Shown here piece after piece: positions 10,492 through 23,196 of a DNA stretch of 64,000 nucleotides (position 1 is its first letter; every line of letters starts with the position of its first letter). Source of the stretch: Aeromonas encheleia (GTDB taxonomy: Bacteria; Pseudomonadota; Gammaproteobacteria; Enterobacterales; Aeromonadaceae); NCBI RefSeq assembly GCF_900637545.1, contig NZ_LR134376.1:4287501-4351500 (forward strand), in the 5' to 3' direction. The translations under genes were made by a program, and so were the position numbers. The notes under the pieces were generated by a model. That model made no database searches. It saw only the letters and a list, made by a program, of their open reading frames with translations, and was not told the DNA's origin.

Positions 10492-11313
10492 TTACTTGTT
10501 ACGACGACGTACGATGTACTTGTCGGTACGCTTGTTCTTACGGGTCTTGAAGCCTTTAGCCTTCTGGCCCCATGGGGACACAGGCTGCATGCCTTTGTTA
10601 CGACCCTCACCACCACCGTGCGGGTGATCAACCGGGTTCATCGCCATACCGCGAACGGTCGGACGAATACCACGCCAGCGGTTTGCACCGGCTTTACCCA
10701 GTTGACGCAGCATGTGCTCGGAGTTACCGACTTCACCGATGGTAGCGCGGCACTCGGCCAGAACTTTACGTACTTCGCCGGAACGCAGACGCAGAGTTAC
10801 ATAGTTACCATCACGCGCCAGGATCTGGATGAAAGTACCAGCGGAACGAGCCAGCTGGGCACCTTTACCAGGTTTCATCTCTACGGCGTGAACGGTAGAA
10901 CCGACCGGGATGTTGCGCATCGGCAGGGTGTTACCCACCTTGATTGCAGCATCAACACCAGAAGCGATAGCGTCACCAGCTTTCAGGCCTTTCGGCGCCA
11001 GGATGTAACGACGCTCACCGTCTGCATACAACACCAGAGCGATGTTAGCGGTACGGTTAGGATCGTATTCCAGGCGTTCTACTTTAGCCGGGATACCGTC
11101 TTTGTCGCGCTTGAAGTCGACGATACGGTAGTGTTGCTTGTGACCACCACCGATATGACGGGTAGTGATACGGCCGTTGTTGTTACGACCACCGGACTTG
11201 CTTTTGCTGTCCAGCAGAGCGGCGAAGGGCTTACCCTTGTACAGCTCTTGATTGACGATCTTAACGACGTGGCGGCGGCCCGGAGAAGTAGGCTTGCACT
11301 TAACGATTGCCAT
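10492..11313 (-). CDS. rplB: 50S ribosomal protein L2
   Basis: 273 aa protein at the peptidyl-transferase centre and subunit interface. The OB-fold plus SH3-like domains are in order, and the catalytic-centre loop [19 protein letters not shown], with the conserved histidine of E. coli L2 (His229 there), is intact. Confidence 0.98.
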   Translation of the reverse strand: MAIVKCKPTSPGRRHVVKIVNQELYKGKPFAALLDSKSKSGGRNNNGRITTRHIGGGHKQHYRIVDFKRDKDGIPAKVERLEYDPNRTANIALVLYADGERRYILAPKGLKAGDAIASGVDAAIKVGNTLPMRNIPVGSTVHAVEMKPGKGAQLARSAGTFIQILARDGNYVTLRLRSGEVRKVLAECRATIGEVGNSEHMLRQLGKAGANRWRGIRPTVRGMAMNPVDHPHGGGEGRNKGMQPVSPWGQKAKGFKTRKNKRTDKYIVRRRNK

Positions 11314-11328
11314 TTTTCAGAACTCCTC

Positions 11329-11631
11329 TTACTCGGCTGCGCCCATGAAGTCGATGTCCTGACCAGCTTTCAGGGTCACATAAGCCTTTTTCCAATCGGA
11401 ACGACGGCCTACACGCGCACCTGAGCGCTTGGTTTTACCCTTCATGTTCAGGGTACGGACGGTCTCAACTTCGACCTCGAACAGTTTCGCAACTGCAGCT
11501 TTGACTTCCGCCTTGGTGGCATCAACAGCAATCTTGAACACGATAGTGTTCTGCTTTTCTGCGACCATGGTGCTCTTTTCAGAGATATGCGGAGCCTTCA
11601 GAACTTTCAACAAACGCTCTTCGCGGATCAT
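11329..11631 (-). CDS. rplW: 50S ribosomal protein L23
   Basis: 100 aa protein at the tunnel exit, docking site for trigger factor and SRP. It begins [19 protein letters not shown]. The start overlaps the rplD stop by four bases (ATGA). Confidence 0.98.
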   Translation of the reverse strand: MIREERLLKVLKAPHISEKSTMVAEKQNTIVFKIAVDATKAEVKAAVAKLFEVEVETVRTLNMKGKTKRSGARVGRRSDWKKAYVTLKAGQDIDFMGAAE

Positions 11632-12233
11632 GCCAGCATCTCCTCGATTTGCTTAACTGCATCAGCAGTCATCAGAATCTTGTCGAAAGCGATCAGGCTG
11701 ACCGGGTCGATACCGGCAACGTCACGCACGTCAACTTTGTACAGGTTGCGAGCAGCCAGGAACAGGTTCTCATCGACTTCAGCAGTCACGATCAGAACGT
11801 CAGTCAGTTCCATCTCTTTCAGCTTGGCGATCAGTTCTTTAGTCTTCGGCGCTTCGATGCCGAATTTCTCAACAACGATCAGGCGCTCTTGACGTACCAG
11901 CTCGGACAGGATGCTACGGATAGCGCCGCGGTACATCTTCTTGTTAACTTTTTGGCTGTGATCTTGCGGCTTAGCAGCAAAAGTCACACCACCGGAACGC
12001 CAAATGGGCGAACGGATGGAGCCAGCACGGGCACGACCAGTACCCTTCTGACGCCACGGCTTTTTGCCGCCACCAGACACTTCAGAGCGAGTCAGCTGCG
12101 CACGAGTACCCTGACGGGCACCTGCGGCATATGCAACGACGACCTGGTGAACCAGAGCTTCGTTGAATTCGCGCCCGAAGGTAGTCTCGGAAACTTCAAG
12201 AGCGCTCTTGGCGTCTTTCATTACCAATTCCAT
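11628..12233 (-). CDS. rplD: 50S ribosomal protein L4
   Basis: 201 aa. The loop [19 protein letters not shown] reaches the tunnel constriction. In E. coli, L4 also represses the S10 operon through the leader of its mRNA; a leader of matching length is present at 13218-13393, so autogenous control is plausible. Confidence 0.98.
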   Translation of the reverse strand: MELVMKDAKSALEVSETTFGREFNEALVHQVVVAYAAGARQGTRAQLTRSEVSGGGKKPWRQKGTGRARAGSIRSPIWRSGGVTFAAKPQDHSQKVNKKMYRGAIRSILSELVRQERLIVVEKFGIEAPKTKELIAKLKEMELTDVLIVTAEVDENLFLAARNLYKVDVRDVAGIDPVSLIAFDKILMTADAVKQIEEMLA

Positions 12234-12250
12234 TACTATCTCCTCAGACG

Positions 12251-12883
12251 TTACGCTTTGACGGCAGGTTTGACGATCACGTTGCCGTTGGTTGCACCCG
12301 GTACTGCACCTTTGATGAGCAGCAGGTTACGTTCAGCGTCAACACGAACCAGTTCCAGGTTCTGAGTCGTTACACGCTCAGCACCCATGTGACCAGCCAT
12401 CTTTTTGCCCTTGAATACACGACCCGGAGTCTGGTTCTGACCGATAGAACCCGGAGCGCGGTGAGACAAGGAGTTACCGTGGGTCATATCCTGGGTGCGG
12501 AAGTTGTGGCGCTTTACAGTGCCCGCAAAACCTTTACCCTTGGATGTGCCAGTAACGTCTACCATCTTAACGTCAGCGAGAAGATCTACTTTCAGCTCGC
12601 TACCAACAGTGAAAGTTTCACCGTTGTTCAGGCGGAATTCCCACAGACCGCGGCCGGCTTCGACACCAGCTTTGGCGAAGTGGCCAGCTTCCGGCTTGGT
12701 TACACGGCTGGCTTTTTTGGCGCCAGTGGTAACTTGAATAGCGTTGTAGCCGTCGGTTTCTACAGATTTGACCTGAGTTACACGGTTAGCTTCAACTTCG
12801 ATAACAGTCACCGGGATAGAAACGCCATCTTCAGTGAAGATGCGAGTCATACCCACTTTGCGACCTACAAGACCGATTGTCAT
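12251..12883 (-). CDS. rplC: 50S ribosomal protein L3
   Basis: 210 aa. The chosen ATG gives [20 protein letters not shown] with AGAGG 8 bases upstream; a TTG three codons earlier is unlikely. The glutamine-methylation region of gammaproteobacterial L3 ([18 protein letters not shown]) is present. Confidence 0.98.
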   Translation of the reverse strand: MTIGLVGRKVGMTRIFTEDGVSIPVTVIEVEANRVTQVKSVETDGYNAIQVTTGAKKASRVTKPEAGHFAKAGVEAGRGLWEFRLNNGETFTVGSELKVDLLADVKMVDVTGTSKGKGFAGTVKRHNFRTQDMTHGNSLSHRAPGSIGQNQTPGRVFKGKKMAGHMGAERVTTQNLELVRVDAERNLLLIKGAVPGATNGNVIVKPAVKA

Positions 12884-12905
12884 TGTTATCAACCTCTTTC
12901 CGTAA

Positions 12906-13427
<522 letters not shown>

Positions 13428-13572
13428 GGGCGGGCGGACAGATAGTGCGCAACTTTGTGTGGCGGATGGATCTCGCTGACGATCCCCTGCCCGCCTACCG
13501 CAAACCGGTAACGACAATGTTGCAAACAGGCTGATAGACTGCGCCCTTGCCTCTGTCAGCGGAACGACCCCG

Positions 13573-14487
13573 ATGCTCAAAGATCAGAAAAAAGCCTATC
13601 AATATGGACTCTGCGCCGTCGCCCTCTGGTCGACGGTGGCCACCGCCTTCAAGATCTCCCTCGCCTACTTCGAGCCGGTGCAGCTGCTGCTCGTGGCGGC
13701 CCTGACCTCGACCCTGACTCTCGGCGCTATCGTTGCCAAACAGGGCAAGCTGTCGCTGCTGCGGAGCTATATCAAGGAGCGTCCCTTCTACTATCTGGCA
13801 TTGGGGGTGTTGAATCCCTTCCTCTATTACCTGCTGCTGTTCAAGGCCTATGATCTGCTGCCCGCCCAGCAGGCACAGACCCTCAACTACACCTGGGCCA
13901 TCACCCTCAGTCTGCTGGCCGTCCCCTTCCTCGGCCAGAAGCTGCGCCGCCGCGACGGGGTCGCCATAGTGCTGGGTTACTTCGGCGCCCTGGTGATCGC
14001 CACCAAGGGGGATGTGTTCGGCCTGCAGTTCGACAGCCCGCTCGGGGTGACGCTGGCACTGGTGTCGACCCTGATCTGGGCCGGCTACTGGATCCTCAAC
14101 ACCCGCAACCAGGGCGATCCTGTGGTCAGCCTGCTGCTCGGCTTCCTCATCAGCCTGCCGTTTATCGTCGTGGCGACCTGGCTGCTCTCCGACTTTGCCA
14201 TGACCGCCTGGCAGGGTTGGGCCGGCGCCATCTATGTCGGCCTGTTCGAGATGGGGTTCGGCTTCGTGCTCTGGTTGATGGCCCTGCGCCACGCCACCAA
14301 CACGGCGCCCATCAGCAACCTCATCTTCATCTCGCCCTTCGCCTCCCTGGTGCTGCTCAACCTGCTGATCGGCGAGACCATACACCCGGCGACCCCCATA
14401 GGGCTGGCCCTGATAGTGGCGGCCCTGCTCATTCAGCAGCTGAAATACGGCAAGCGCTACCGCAAGACGAGCGAACCCCAGGCCTGA
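13573..14487 (+). CDS. DMT-superfamily (EamA) transporter
   Basis: 304 aa integral membrane protein with about ten hydrophobic segments in two EamA repeats, the first near 10-135 and the second near 150-290 (GVTLALVSTLIWAGYWILN opens repeat two). The family exports or imports small metabolites by proton exchange, but substrate cannot be read from sequence. It is divergent from the S10 operon and convergent with envZ. The start ATG gives MLKDQKKAYQYGLCAVALWS. Confidence 0.85.
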   Translation: MLKDQKKAYQYGLCAVALWSTVATAFKISLAYFEPVQLLLVAALTSTLTLGAIVAKQGKLSLLRSYIKERPFYYLALGVLNPFLYYLLLFKAYDLLPAQQAQTLNYTWAITLSLLAVPFLGQKLRRRDGVAIVLGYFGALVIATKGDVFGLQFDSPLGVTLALVSTLIWAGYWILNTRNQGDPVVSLLLGFLISLPFIVVATWLLSDFAMTAWQGWAGAIYVGLFEMGFGFVLWLMALRHATNTAPISNLIFISPFASLVLLNLLIGETIHPATPIGLALIVAALLIQQLKYGKRYRKTSEPQA

Positions 14488-14493
14488 CAATGC

Positions 14494-14523
14494 AAAAGGG
14501 GCGCATCCATCGATGCGCCCCTT
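14494..14523. terminator. Bidirectional terminator between the DMT gene and envZ
   Basis: Perfect 12-bp stem with arms AAGGGGCGCATC and GATGCGCCCCTT around a four-base loop, located between two convergent genes. Confidence 0.8.
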
Positions 14524-14524
14524 C

Positions 14525-15835
14525 TCAATCCATCCACTCCAGCGGCTGGTGCTTGGGCAGCCGGATCTCCACCAGCAGGCCCCCCAGCTCCGAGTCTCCC
14601 AGCCGTATGGTGCCGTGGTGCTGGGACACTATCTTGGCGACGATCGCCAACCCCAGCCCGCTGCCACCCCCGGTGCGCGCCACATTGCCCTGGGTAAAGG
14701 GCTTGAGGACCCGGGAGTGATCCTGGGCCGGAATGCCGGGACCATCGTCCGACAGCCGCAGCCGGACCCAGTGACCGTCGTCTTTCAGCTCCACCTGCAG
14801 CCGGCTCGCCCCATAGCGTCGCGAGTTGCCCGACAGGTTGTTGAGGATGCGGCGAAGGCTGATGGGGTTGCAGGCCACCCGCACCGCCTGCTCCGGCAAG
14901 ACCAGCTCCAGCTCCAGCCCCTGATCGGTCTGCATCAGCAGGGCATCGTGGATCAGCTGGGTCAGATCGATCTGCTGGGTGTCCAGCCCCTCGTCCGGGC
15001 GTATGTAGTCGATGAACTGATCGATGATACCGTTGGATTCATCGATGTCCGCGTTGATGCTCTCCCGCAAGTACTCGTCTCCGGACGACATCATCTCGGT
15101 CGCCAGCCGGATGCGGGTCAAGGGGGTGCGCAGATCGTGGGAGACCCCGGCCATCATCAGGTTGCGCTCCTCGATCAGCCGCTTGATGGAGCTCGACATG
15201 TGGTTGAAGGTGCGGGTCAGCCGGCGCACCTCCCGCGAGCCTCGTTCCCCCAGCGCATCGGGGAAGTTGCCGCGCGCCACCGCCACGGCGCCCGCCTCCA
15301 GATCCTCCAGCGGACGCACCAGCTGGCGGGCGAAGCGCCAGGCGGCAAACAGGGTCACCACCAGCAGCACGCTCATGTAGATGATCAGCGGCTCGATGTC
15401 ATCATCCTCGATCTCGGTCAGCGGGATCCGCACCCATATCTGGCTGGCATGGGGCGGCTGGATCCAGATGATGTAGTGATCCTGGATCTCGACCCGCACC
15501 TTGGTCGGCCCCTTCAGCTCACGGCTGATGTTCTCTTCCAGATAGGCGTAGGGTTTGGAGTCGTTGAGCCCGTGCTGCTCCGCTTCGCTCTGGGTGTAGA
15601 TGTCACTGCCGGTGGCCACATAGACCAGCGCCTCGGCATCTTCGCTCAGCGCCAGCTGCTTGCTGTCGATGGGGAAGATCAGCTTGACCTGATTGGCCAG
15701 CAGATGGCTGATCTGCTTGACGGTGGGTGACAGCAGATAGTTATAGAAGGTGACATAGGAGACAAACTGATAGACCACCAACACGGCAGCCAGGAACCAG
15801 AGCATGCGGGAGAACATGCTGCTCACTTTCTTCAT
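14525..15835 (-). CDS. envZ: Osmolarity sensor histidine kinase EnvZ
   Basis: 436 aa inner-membrane kinase/phosphatase for OmpR. Layout: first membrane segment about 10-32, periplasmic domain to about 148, second membrane segment about 149-168, HAMP linker, then the phospho-acceptor motif [12 protein letters not shown] with His233. The ATP-binding domain has an N box (LSGNSRRYG), DDGPGIP and [13 protein letters not shown]. The start overlaps the ompR stop by four bases (ATGA), giving the usual ompR-envZ operon. Confidence 0.97.
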   Translation of the reverse strand: MKKVSSMFSRMLWFLAAVLVVYQFVSYVTFYNYLLSPTVKQISHLLANQVKLIFPIDSKQLALSEDAEALVYVATGSDIYTQSEAEQHGLNDSKPYAYLEENISRELKGPTKVRVEIQDHYIIWIQPPHASQIWVRIPLTEIEDDDIEPLIIYMSVLLVVTLFAAWRFARQLVRPLEDLEAGAVAVARGNFPDALGERGSREVRRLTRTFNHMSSSIKRLIEERNLMMAGVSHDLRTPLTRIRLATEMMSSGDEYLRESINADIDESNGIIDQFIDYIRPDEGLDTQQIDLTQLIHDALLMQTDQGLELELVLPEQAVRVACNPISLRRILNNLSGNSRRYGASRLQVELKDDGHWVRLRLSDDGPGIPAQDHSRVLKPFTQGNVARTGGGSGLGLAIVAKIVSQHHGTIRLGDSELGGLLVEIRLPKHQPLEWMD

Positions 15836-16551
15836 GCGCCATCACCGTCCGGCACAAACACATAACCCAGACCCCAGACGGTCTGCAGGTAACGGGGCTG
15901 GGCCGGGTCCTGCTCCAGCAGGCGGCGCAGGCGGGACACCTGCACGTCTATGCTGCGCTCGGTCGCGGTGTACTCGCGGCCCCGGGCCAGGTTCATCAGC
16001 TTGTCACGGGAGAGCGGCTCGCGGGGGTGGCTCACCAGCACCTTGAGCACCGCAAACTCGCCGCTGGTCAGGGCGACGGGGTCGCCGTCGCGGCTCAGCT
16101 CACGGGTCGCCAGGTTGAGTTGATGGGCGCCAAAGCTCACCACCTTCTCGGCGGAAGAGGGGGCACCGGGCAGCTCGACGGTGTGGCGCCGTAGCACGGC
16201 GCGGATCCGGGCCAGCAGCTCGCGAGGGTTGAACGGCTTGGGCAGGTAGTCATCGGCCCCCATCTCGAGCCCGACGATGCGATCCACCTCGTCCCCCTTG
16301 GCGGTGAGCATCAACACAGGTATCTGGTTACCCGCCTCGCGCAGGCGGCGGCAGATGGAGAGTCCATCCTCCCCCGGCAGCATCAGGTCCAGCACCATCA
16401 GGCTGAAGTTCTCACGGGTCAGCAGCCGATCGGCCTGCTCACCGTTGGCGACGCCCCGCACCATGAACCCCTGCTCGGTGAGGTAACGCTCCAGCAGGGA
16501 GCGTAATTTCAGATCGTCGTCGACCACCAGAACCTTGTATTGCTGACTCAT
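15832..16551 (-). CDS. ompR: Response regulator OmpR
   Basis: 239 aa DNA-binding regulator of outer-membrane porins and osmotic responses. The receiver domain (1-120) has acidic residues VVDDD near 10, phospho-acceptor Asp55 ([11 protein letters not shown]) and the KPF lysine near 105. The winged-helix domain ends [13 protein letters not shown]. It is transcribed with envZ and divergently from greB. Confidence 0.98.
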   Translation of the reverse strand: MSQQYKVLVVDDDLKLRSLLERYLTEQGFMVRGVANGEQADRLLTRENFSLMVLDLMLPGEDGLSICRRLREAGNQIPVLMLTAKGDEVDRIVGLEMGADDYLPKPFNPRELLARIRAVLRRHTVELPGAPSSAEKVVSFGAHQLNLATRELSRDGDPVALTSGEFAVLKVLVSHPREPLSRDKLMNLARGREYTATERSIDVQVSRLRRLLEQDPAQPRYLQTVWGLGYVFVPDGDGA

Positions 16552-16777
16552 CGCTGCCTCTCCTCTCTCTCTTCTGCCCCAATACTAGGGCGCCCCCCGG
16601 CAACGACAAAGCATAAATATGTTACCGGTTATTACCCTCATCCCGGGAACCACGGGGGATGGCACCCGCGCTGGACAAGCTTGTGGCACCTTTTTGCTCG
16701 ACAGCCAGACGCCAATGGCTAAGATCCCGGGCAGCACAATGCAACCCGCCATGCTGGCGCAAGGGATTGATAAGCTC

Positions 16778-17251
16778 ATGAAAACCAAACTCATCACCCG
16801 CGAAGGCTACAACAGACTCCGGCAGGAGCACGACACCCTGTGGCGCGAGGAGCGGCCCGAGGTCACCAAGAAGGTGGCCTGGGCGGCGAGCCTGGGGGAT
16901 CGCAGCGAGAACGCCGACTACCAGTACAACAAGAAGCGGCTGCGGGAGATCGATCGGCGGGTGCGTTACCTGCGCAAGTGCCTGGAGGAGCTGACCATAG
17001 TCGATTATGCCCCGTCCCAGGAGGGCAAGGTGTTCTTCGGCGCCTGGGTCGAGGTGGAGAGCGAAGAGGGAGAGACCAAGCGCTTTCGCATCGTCGGCTA
17101 TGACGAGATCTTCGGTCGCAAGGATTACATCTCTATCGACTCCCCCATGGCCCGCGCCCTGCTCAAGAAGGAGGTGGGGGATGAGGCCATAGTGCGCACC
17201 CCCGTCGGTGACGCCTGCTGGTATGTCAACGACATCAGCTACCCCAAGTGA
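16778..17251 (+). CDS. greB: Transcript cleavage factor GreB
   Basis: 157 aa factor that enters the RNA-polymerase secondary channel and stimulates cleavage of backtracked RNA. The N-terminal coiled coil carries the acidic tip (SLGDRSENADYQYNKKRLRE), and the C-terminal FKBP-like domain contains GDEAIVRTPVGDACWYV. The start MKTKLITREGYNRL matches the family; an upstream ATG at 16619 would add 53 low-complexity residues and is rejected. It is divergent from ompR, as in E. coli. Confidence 0.95.
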   Translation: MKTKLITREGYNRLRQEHDTLWREERPEVTKKVAWAASLGDRSENADYQYNKKRLREIDRRVRYLRKCLEELTIVDYAPSQEGKVFFGAWVEVESEEGETKRFRIVGYDEIFGRKDYISIDSPMARALLKKEVGDEAIVRTPVGDACWYVNDISYPK

Positions 17252-17504
17252 CCCTATCGGGAGAGCGCGGGCCCACCCGCCCCGGTGACCACCTGCCCCC
17301 GCGGGGTCAGGCTGGCGCCCTTGCCCGGGGTGGCATCCCCAGCGTCGACCTCATATAGTGCTCACACCCGGCGCCTTGCGGCGCCAACCGGCCCGCGCTG
17401 CAGCGGCCTGGCTGGTACCTTGAGTACCGCCAGGACAGACCCCTTGCACGGCGACATAGCCCCGCGCTGGCCAGTTAGACAGGACCCGACCACAGAGACC
17501 CCAG

Positions 17505-19826
<2,322 letters not shown>

Positions 19827-19841
19827 CCGACCGGCACGATG

Positions 19842-19865
19842 AAAAAGCCCCGAAAGGGGCTTTTT
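19842..19865. terminator. Terminator after tex
   Basis: AAAAAGCCCC and GGGGCTTTTT around GAAA. The A- and T-tracts make it usable from both strands. Confidence 0.85.
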
Positions 19866-19932
19866 CATGGGTCTTCGCCAAGGCTGAGGAGTCACAGGCC
19901 ATCAAGGTTGCCCTGCACTGACAGTAGGCGAC

Positions 19933-20523
19933 TTAGATATCCAGGCTGAAGCTCTGACGGGGGGTGGGCCTGACCGCCTGCCGATAGTGCTGGGCGATGA
20001 TCTGATTGCGTCTGTCCATATAGGCACCGAGCGGGCCGGATGCACCGCTGGCAGGCTCGACCTCCATCAGCTCCCTGCGGGCCTGCGCCTGCTTGAGCGT
20101 GGCGGTGCGGGCCACGCTCAGATCCTGGGAGGAGGGCTCGGCCGGTGCCAGGGCGGCAGCGCGCACCTGCTCATGCTGGCGCATCTCACGACCCCGCTCC
20201 ACCCGCTGCTGTTGCTTCTGTTGCTCCTGCTGGCCTGACTCCTGCTGCCTGCGCTTCCCGTCTTCATCGGTGGCGTCGACAAAGCGCTGGGGCGCCGCCG
20301 TCGGGCTGGCTGGCGTACTCTCACGGGAGGATTGGGCAGCGGGGTTGGCCTGGGCGGCCCTGGACTGGTCTTTCTGGGAGGCCACGCCGGACTCGGCAGC
20401 GGAGGCCTCGCCCTGGCGCGCCTGGGGTACGAGTTCGGTGCGGCGATTGTCAGTCCGTGCCGATTCCATCTGCGGGTGCAGCTGATTGGGAATCATCGGC
20501 GGCAGACCGACGTTGATGTTCAT
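19933..20523 (-). CDS. Hypothetical Gln/Ala-rich protein
   Basis: 196 aa; no family recognised. The first 150 residues are low complexity, rich in Gln, Ala, Ser and Arg, with a charged Gln-rich coiled-coil-like stretch near 85-120. The last 50 residues are more ordered (GPLGAYMDRRNQIIAQHYRQ). No signal peptide or membrane segment. It starts 2 bases after the stop of the small gene upstream, so the two are co-transcribed and probably coupled. Codon use looks native. A secreted or flagellar-associated role is only a guess from its neighbour. Confidence 0.7.
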   Translation of the reverse strand: MNINVGLPPMIPNQLHPQMESARTDNRRTELVPQARQGEASAAESGVASQKDQSRAAQANPAAQSSRESTPASPTAAPQRFVDATDEDGKRRQQESGQQEQQKQQQRVERGREMRQHEQVRAAALAPAEPSSQDLSVARTATLKQAQARRELMEVEPASGASGPLGAYMDRRNQIIAQHYRQAVRPTPRQSFSLDI

Positions 20524-20524
20524 C

Positions 20525-20758
20525 TCACACCCTGATGTCGATCAGGGTACCCAGCATGTCGCTGGCGGTCTGGATCACCTTGCCGGAGGCGCCGGCCTGC
20601 AGCTCGGCCACCTTGAGCGTGACCAGCTCGTCCGGCAGCTCCACCCGATCGCCGCCCGGCGTATTGAGGCGGGCGATCTGGCCGGATGCCTGCTCGGCGA
20701 GCAGTTCCGCCCGCTGGAATCCCTGTACTCCCGTCGTCATGGCGGAATCTATACGCAT
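20525..20758 (-). CDS. Small flagellar-rod-like protein
   Basis: 77 aa, MRIDSAMTTGVQGFQRAE at the N-terminus and KVIQTASDMLGTLIDIRV at the C-terminus. The pattern of a short N-terminal helix, an NTPGG-like loop (LNTPGGDRVELP) and a C-terminal helix resembles the termini of flagellar rod/hook proteins such as FlgC and FlgE, without a central domain. That resemblance is by eye. The second of two ATGs is used because GGAG is then 7 bases upstream. It forms a two-gene unit with the gene at 19933. Confidence 0.7.
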   Translation of the reverse strand: MRIDSAMTTGVQGFQRAELLAEQASGQIARLNTPGGDRVELPDELVTLKVAELQAGASGKVIQTASDMLGTLIDIRV

Positions 20759-20829
20759 CATCTTGCTCCTCTGGCTGTTGACTGATTATTCACCACCCAG
20801 AGGAATTATTGAAGCCTGCCGCTCGCTTT

Positions 20830-21594
20830 TCAGCCGATGAACTCCCGCACCATGGCGATGAACTGCGCCGGATGGGAGATGAAGGGAGCATGGGAGGCCT
20901 TGTCCAGCACCAGGCTGCGGCTATGCGGATAGCGCTCGTCCAACAGCGGGATGGCCGCCTTGGGCACCAGCGAATCCAGCCTGCCGTAGATGCGCAGCCA
21001 GGGCAGGCTGAGCGCAGATAGTTCATCCCGCAGATCGACATCGGCCAGCAGGCAGAGGCCGGCCTCCAGCGCCGCAAGCTGGGGCACCGGCCGCTCCGCC
21101 AGCCAGTGGCGCAGCTGACGGATGTCATCCCGGGCGTGCTCGCTGCCCATGGCCTGGATCGCCAGGAAGCGCTCTATGGTCTGCTTGAAGTCCCCCGCCA
21201 GCATCTGGTTGAAGCCGGCCAGCACCTTGGGCGCGATGCCGGGCCACTCATCCCGCGCCATAAAACAGGGCGAACTGGCAACCGTGATCAGGGATTGCAC
21301 CCGCTCAGGATGAGTCAGGGCCAACTGGCTCGCCACCAGGCCGCCGAGGGACCAGCCGAGCAGATGACAACGCTCCGGCAATACGCTGGCCACCAGCTCT
21401 GCCAGCCAGGACAGGGAATAGTCACTCCCGTCGTTCAGGGGACTGTTGCCGAAGCCGGGCAGATCCACCAGATGCACCCGATAATGGTCCGCCAGCTGCT
21501 GGGCTATGCCGTGCCAGACAGCGCCATTCATGCCCCAGCCATGCAACAACACCAGATCCGGCCCCTGGCCAAACCGCTCAACCGATATGCTCAT
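20830..21594 (-). CDS. bioH: Pimeloyl-ACP methyl ester carboxylesterase BioH
   Basis: 254 aa alpha/beta hydrolase that demethylates pimeloyl-ACP methyl ester to end the pimelate phase of biotin synthesis. The oxyanion HGWGMNG is near 18, nucleophile Ser82 is in GWSLGG, the acid is Asp near 206 (YGRLDSLVP) and the histidine is in DKASHAPF near 234. It is divergent from gntX, the E. coli arrangement. Confidence 0.95.
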   Translation of the reverse strand: MSISVERFGQGPDLVLLHGWGMNGAVWHGIAQQLADHYRVHLVDLPGFGNSPLNDGSDYSLSWLAELVASVLPERCHLLGWSLGGLVASQLALTHPERVQSLITVASSPCFMARDEWPGIAPKVLAGFNQMLAGDFKQTIERFLAIQAMGSEHARDDIRQLRHWLAERPVPQLAALEAGLCLLADVDLRDELSALSLPWLRIYGRLDSLVPKAAIPLLDERYPHSRSLVLDKASHAPFISHPAQFIAMVREFIG

Positions 21595-21632
21595 CTAGAC
21601 TCAAGATCCCTGTTTATCCGCTTGGTGCCTGC

Positions 21633-22349
21633 ATGTTAAAGCGGCTGCTCGCCAAAGCAAGTCCGATCCTCGGCAGTCGGGCCGACTGGCTGGGGCTCTG
21701 TCTGCTCTGCCGCCAGCCCTGTGACGACAAGCCCCTGCTGTGCGACTGGTGCCAGCGGGCCCTGCGACAACAGGAGCCTCGCTGCCAACTGTGCGCCGCC
21801 CCGCTGCCGGCCGAAGGGATCCTCTGCGGCCGCTGCCAGCGCCGGCCACCACCCTGGCAGCGACTGCAGGTGATCGGCGACTACCTACCGCCCTACCCCC
21901 TGCTCATCCCCCGCCTCAAGTACTCGGGCCAGATCCTGTTGGCGTCCCCCCTCGCACGCTTGCTGGCCGACCATCTGGATCTCGCGCAGCCGCCCGAGGT
22001 CATCATTCCGGTGCCGTTGCACTGGTGGCGACACTGGTGGCGCGGCTTCAATCAGGCGCAGGAGATCGCCGATACTCTTGCCGAGATCACCGGCATCCCC
22101 TGCGACAACGGACTGCTGCGCCGAGCCAAGGCCACCCCGCAGCAGACCAGGCTGAGTGCCGGCCAACGTCGGCGCAACCTGCGCGGCGCCTTTCAGATCC
22201 GAACCCACCACTATCGCCACGTGGCGCTGCTCGACGATGTGGTCACCACGGGTGCCACCGCGGGCCAGCTCACCCGCTTGCTCCACGAGAGCGGTGTCCA
22301 ACGGGTTGAAGTCTGGGCAATCTGCCGCACCCTGAAGCACCTGAAATGA
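21633..22349 (+). CDS. gntX: ComF/GntX family phosphoribosyltransferase-fold protein
   Basis: 238 aa. The N-terminal double zinc ribbon (pairs LCLLC, CDWC, CQLC, CGRC between about 20 and 70) is followed by a type I phosphoribosyltransferase domain with the PRPP loop VALLDDVVTTGAT near 200. ComF homologues act in DNA uptake; the E. coli homologue's function is not firmly established. The bioH-gntX-nfuA order is conserved. Confidence 0.88.
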   Translation: MLKRLLAKASPILGSRADWLGLCLLCRQPCDDKPLLCDWCQRALRQQEPRCQLCAAPLPAEGILCGRCQRRPPPWQRLQVIGDYLPPYPLLIPRLKYSGQILLASPLARLLADHLDLAQPPEVIIPVPLHWWRHWWRGFNQAQEIADTLAEITGIPCDNGLLRRAKATPQQTRLSAGQRRRNLRGAFQIRTHHYRHVALLDDVVTTGATAGQLTRLLHESGVQRVEVWAICRTLKHLK

Positions 22350-22505
22350 CGCCCACGCAGAACAGGCTCCACTCGGCTGCTCATTTTTATAACCACGGCA
22401 TGAAGGAGTAACGGAGTGAGCACTTTGCCGCTCTCTGTCACATCATGAAGCACAGCAAGCAACTACTGCCATGCTACCCAAGCCCTGCCAAGAGAGTTAT
22501 CATGA

Positions 22506-22530
22506 ATACCCTAGTCGTACACTCAGGTTT
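22506..22530 (+). promoter_or_regulatory. Possible IscR type 1 site upstream of nfuA
   Basis: The 25 bases begin ATACCCTAGT and end ACTCAGGTTT and agree with most positions of the IscR type 1 consensus. They overlap a candidate -10 TACACT. E. coli nfuA is IscR-controlled, which fits, but the match is by eye. Confidence 0.4.
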
Positions 22531-22542
22531 ATGAGGATAGTG

Positions 22543-23121
22543 ATGATCAGCATTTCCGACACCGCCCAGGCGCATTTCCGCAAGCTGCTGGAAAATCAGC
22601 CTGATGGCACCAATATCCGGGTGTTTGTGGTCAATCCGGGAACCCAGAACGCCGAGTGCGGCGTCTCTTATTGCCCACCGGATGCGGTGGACCCGGAAGA
22701 TCAACACCTGCCTTTCAGCGGCTTCGACTGCCTGGTCGATCCCCTGAGCTCCCCTTATCTGGTGGATGCCACCATAGATTTCGTCACCGATCAGATGGGC
22801 TCCCAGCTCACCCTCAAGGCGCCGAATGCCAAGATGCGCAAGGTCGCCGACGATGCCCCCCTGGCCGATCGCATCGAATACGTGCTGATGTCAGAGGTGA
22901 ACCCCATGCTGGCCGGTCACGGTGGCAAGGTGACCTTGATTGACATCACCGACGACAAGCTGGCGATTTTGCAGTTCGGTGGTGGTTGCAACGGCTGCTC
23001 ACAGGTGGATTACACCCTGAAAGAGGGGATCGAGAAGCAACTGCTGGAGAAATTCCCGGGCGAGCTCAACGGCGTGAAAGATGCCACCGAGCACCAGCGT
23101 GGTGATCACTCCTACTATTGA
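22543..23121 (+). CDS. nfuA: Fe/S biogenesis protein NfuA
   Basis: 192 aa iron-sulfur carrier. The N-terminal degenerate A-type domain (1-95) is followed by an Nfu domain with the cluster-ligating pair in GGGCNGC near 150. Start ATG gives [19 protein letters not shown] with AGGA 5 bases upstream, matching E. coli NfuA (191 aa). An ATG 12 bases earlier (MRIV) and one at 22471 are less likely. The end [11 protein letters not shown] is diagnostic. Confidence 0.96.
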   Translation: MISISDTAQAHFRKLLENQPDGTNIRVFVVNPGTQNAECGVSYCPPDAVDPEDQHLPFSGFDCLVDPLSSPYLVDATIDFVTDQMGSQLTLKAPNAKMRKVADDAPLADRIEYVLMSEVNPMLAGHGGKVTLIDITDDKLAILQFGGGCNGCSQVDYTLKEGIEKQLLEKFPGELNGVKDATEHQRGDHSYY

Positions 23122-23140
23122 TCGGCCCTGCCGCTCATGA

Positions 23141-23173
23141 AAAAGGCCCCGCCAGATCCTGGCGGGGCCTTTT
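23141..23173. terminator. Bidirectional terminator between nfuA and gpsA
   Basis: Fifteen-bp stem, arms AAAAGGCCCCGCCAG and CTGGCGGGGCCTTTT around ATC, between convergent genes. Confidence 0.9.
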
Positions 23174-23196
23174 GCTATCCGGCGAGCCGAACAGGA

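Noticed and set aside
16615-16630. ATGTTACCGGT between ompR and greB, resembling a GntR operator
   Set aside because: Only the left half matches; the right half of the palindrome is lost, and neither neighbour belongs to gluconate metabolism.
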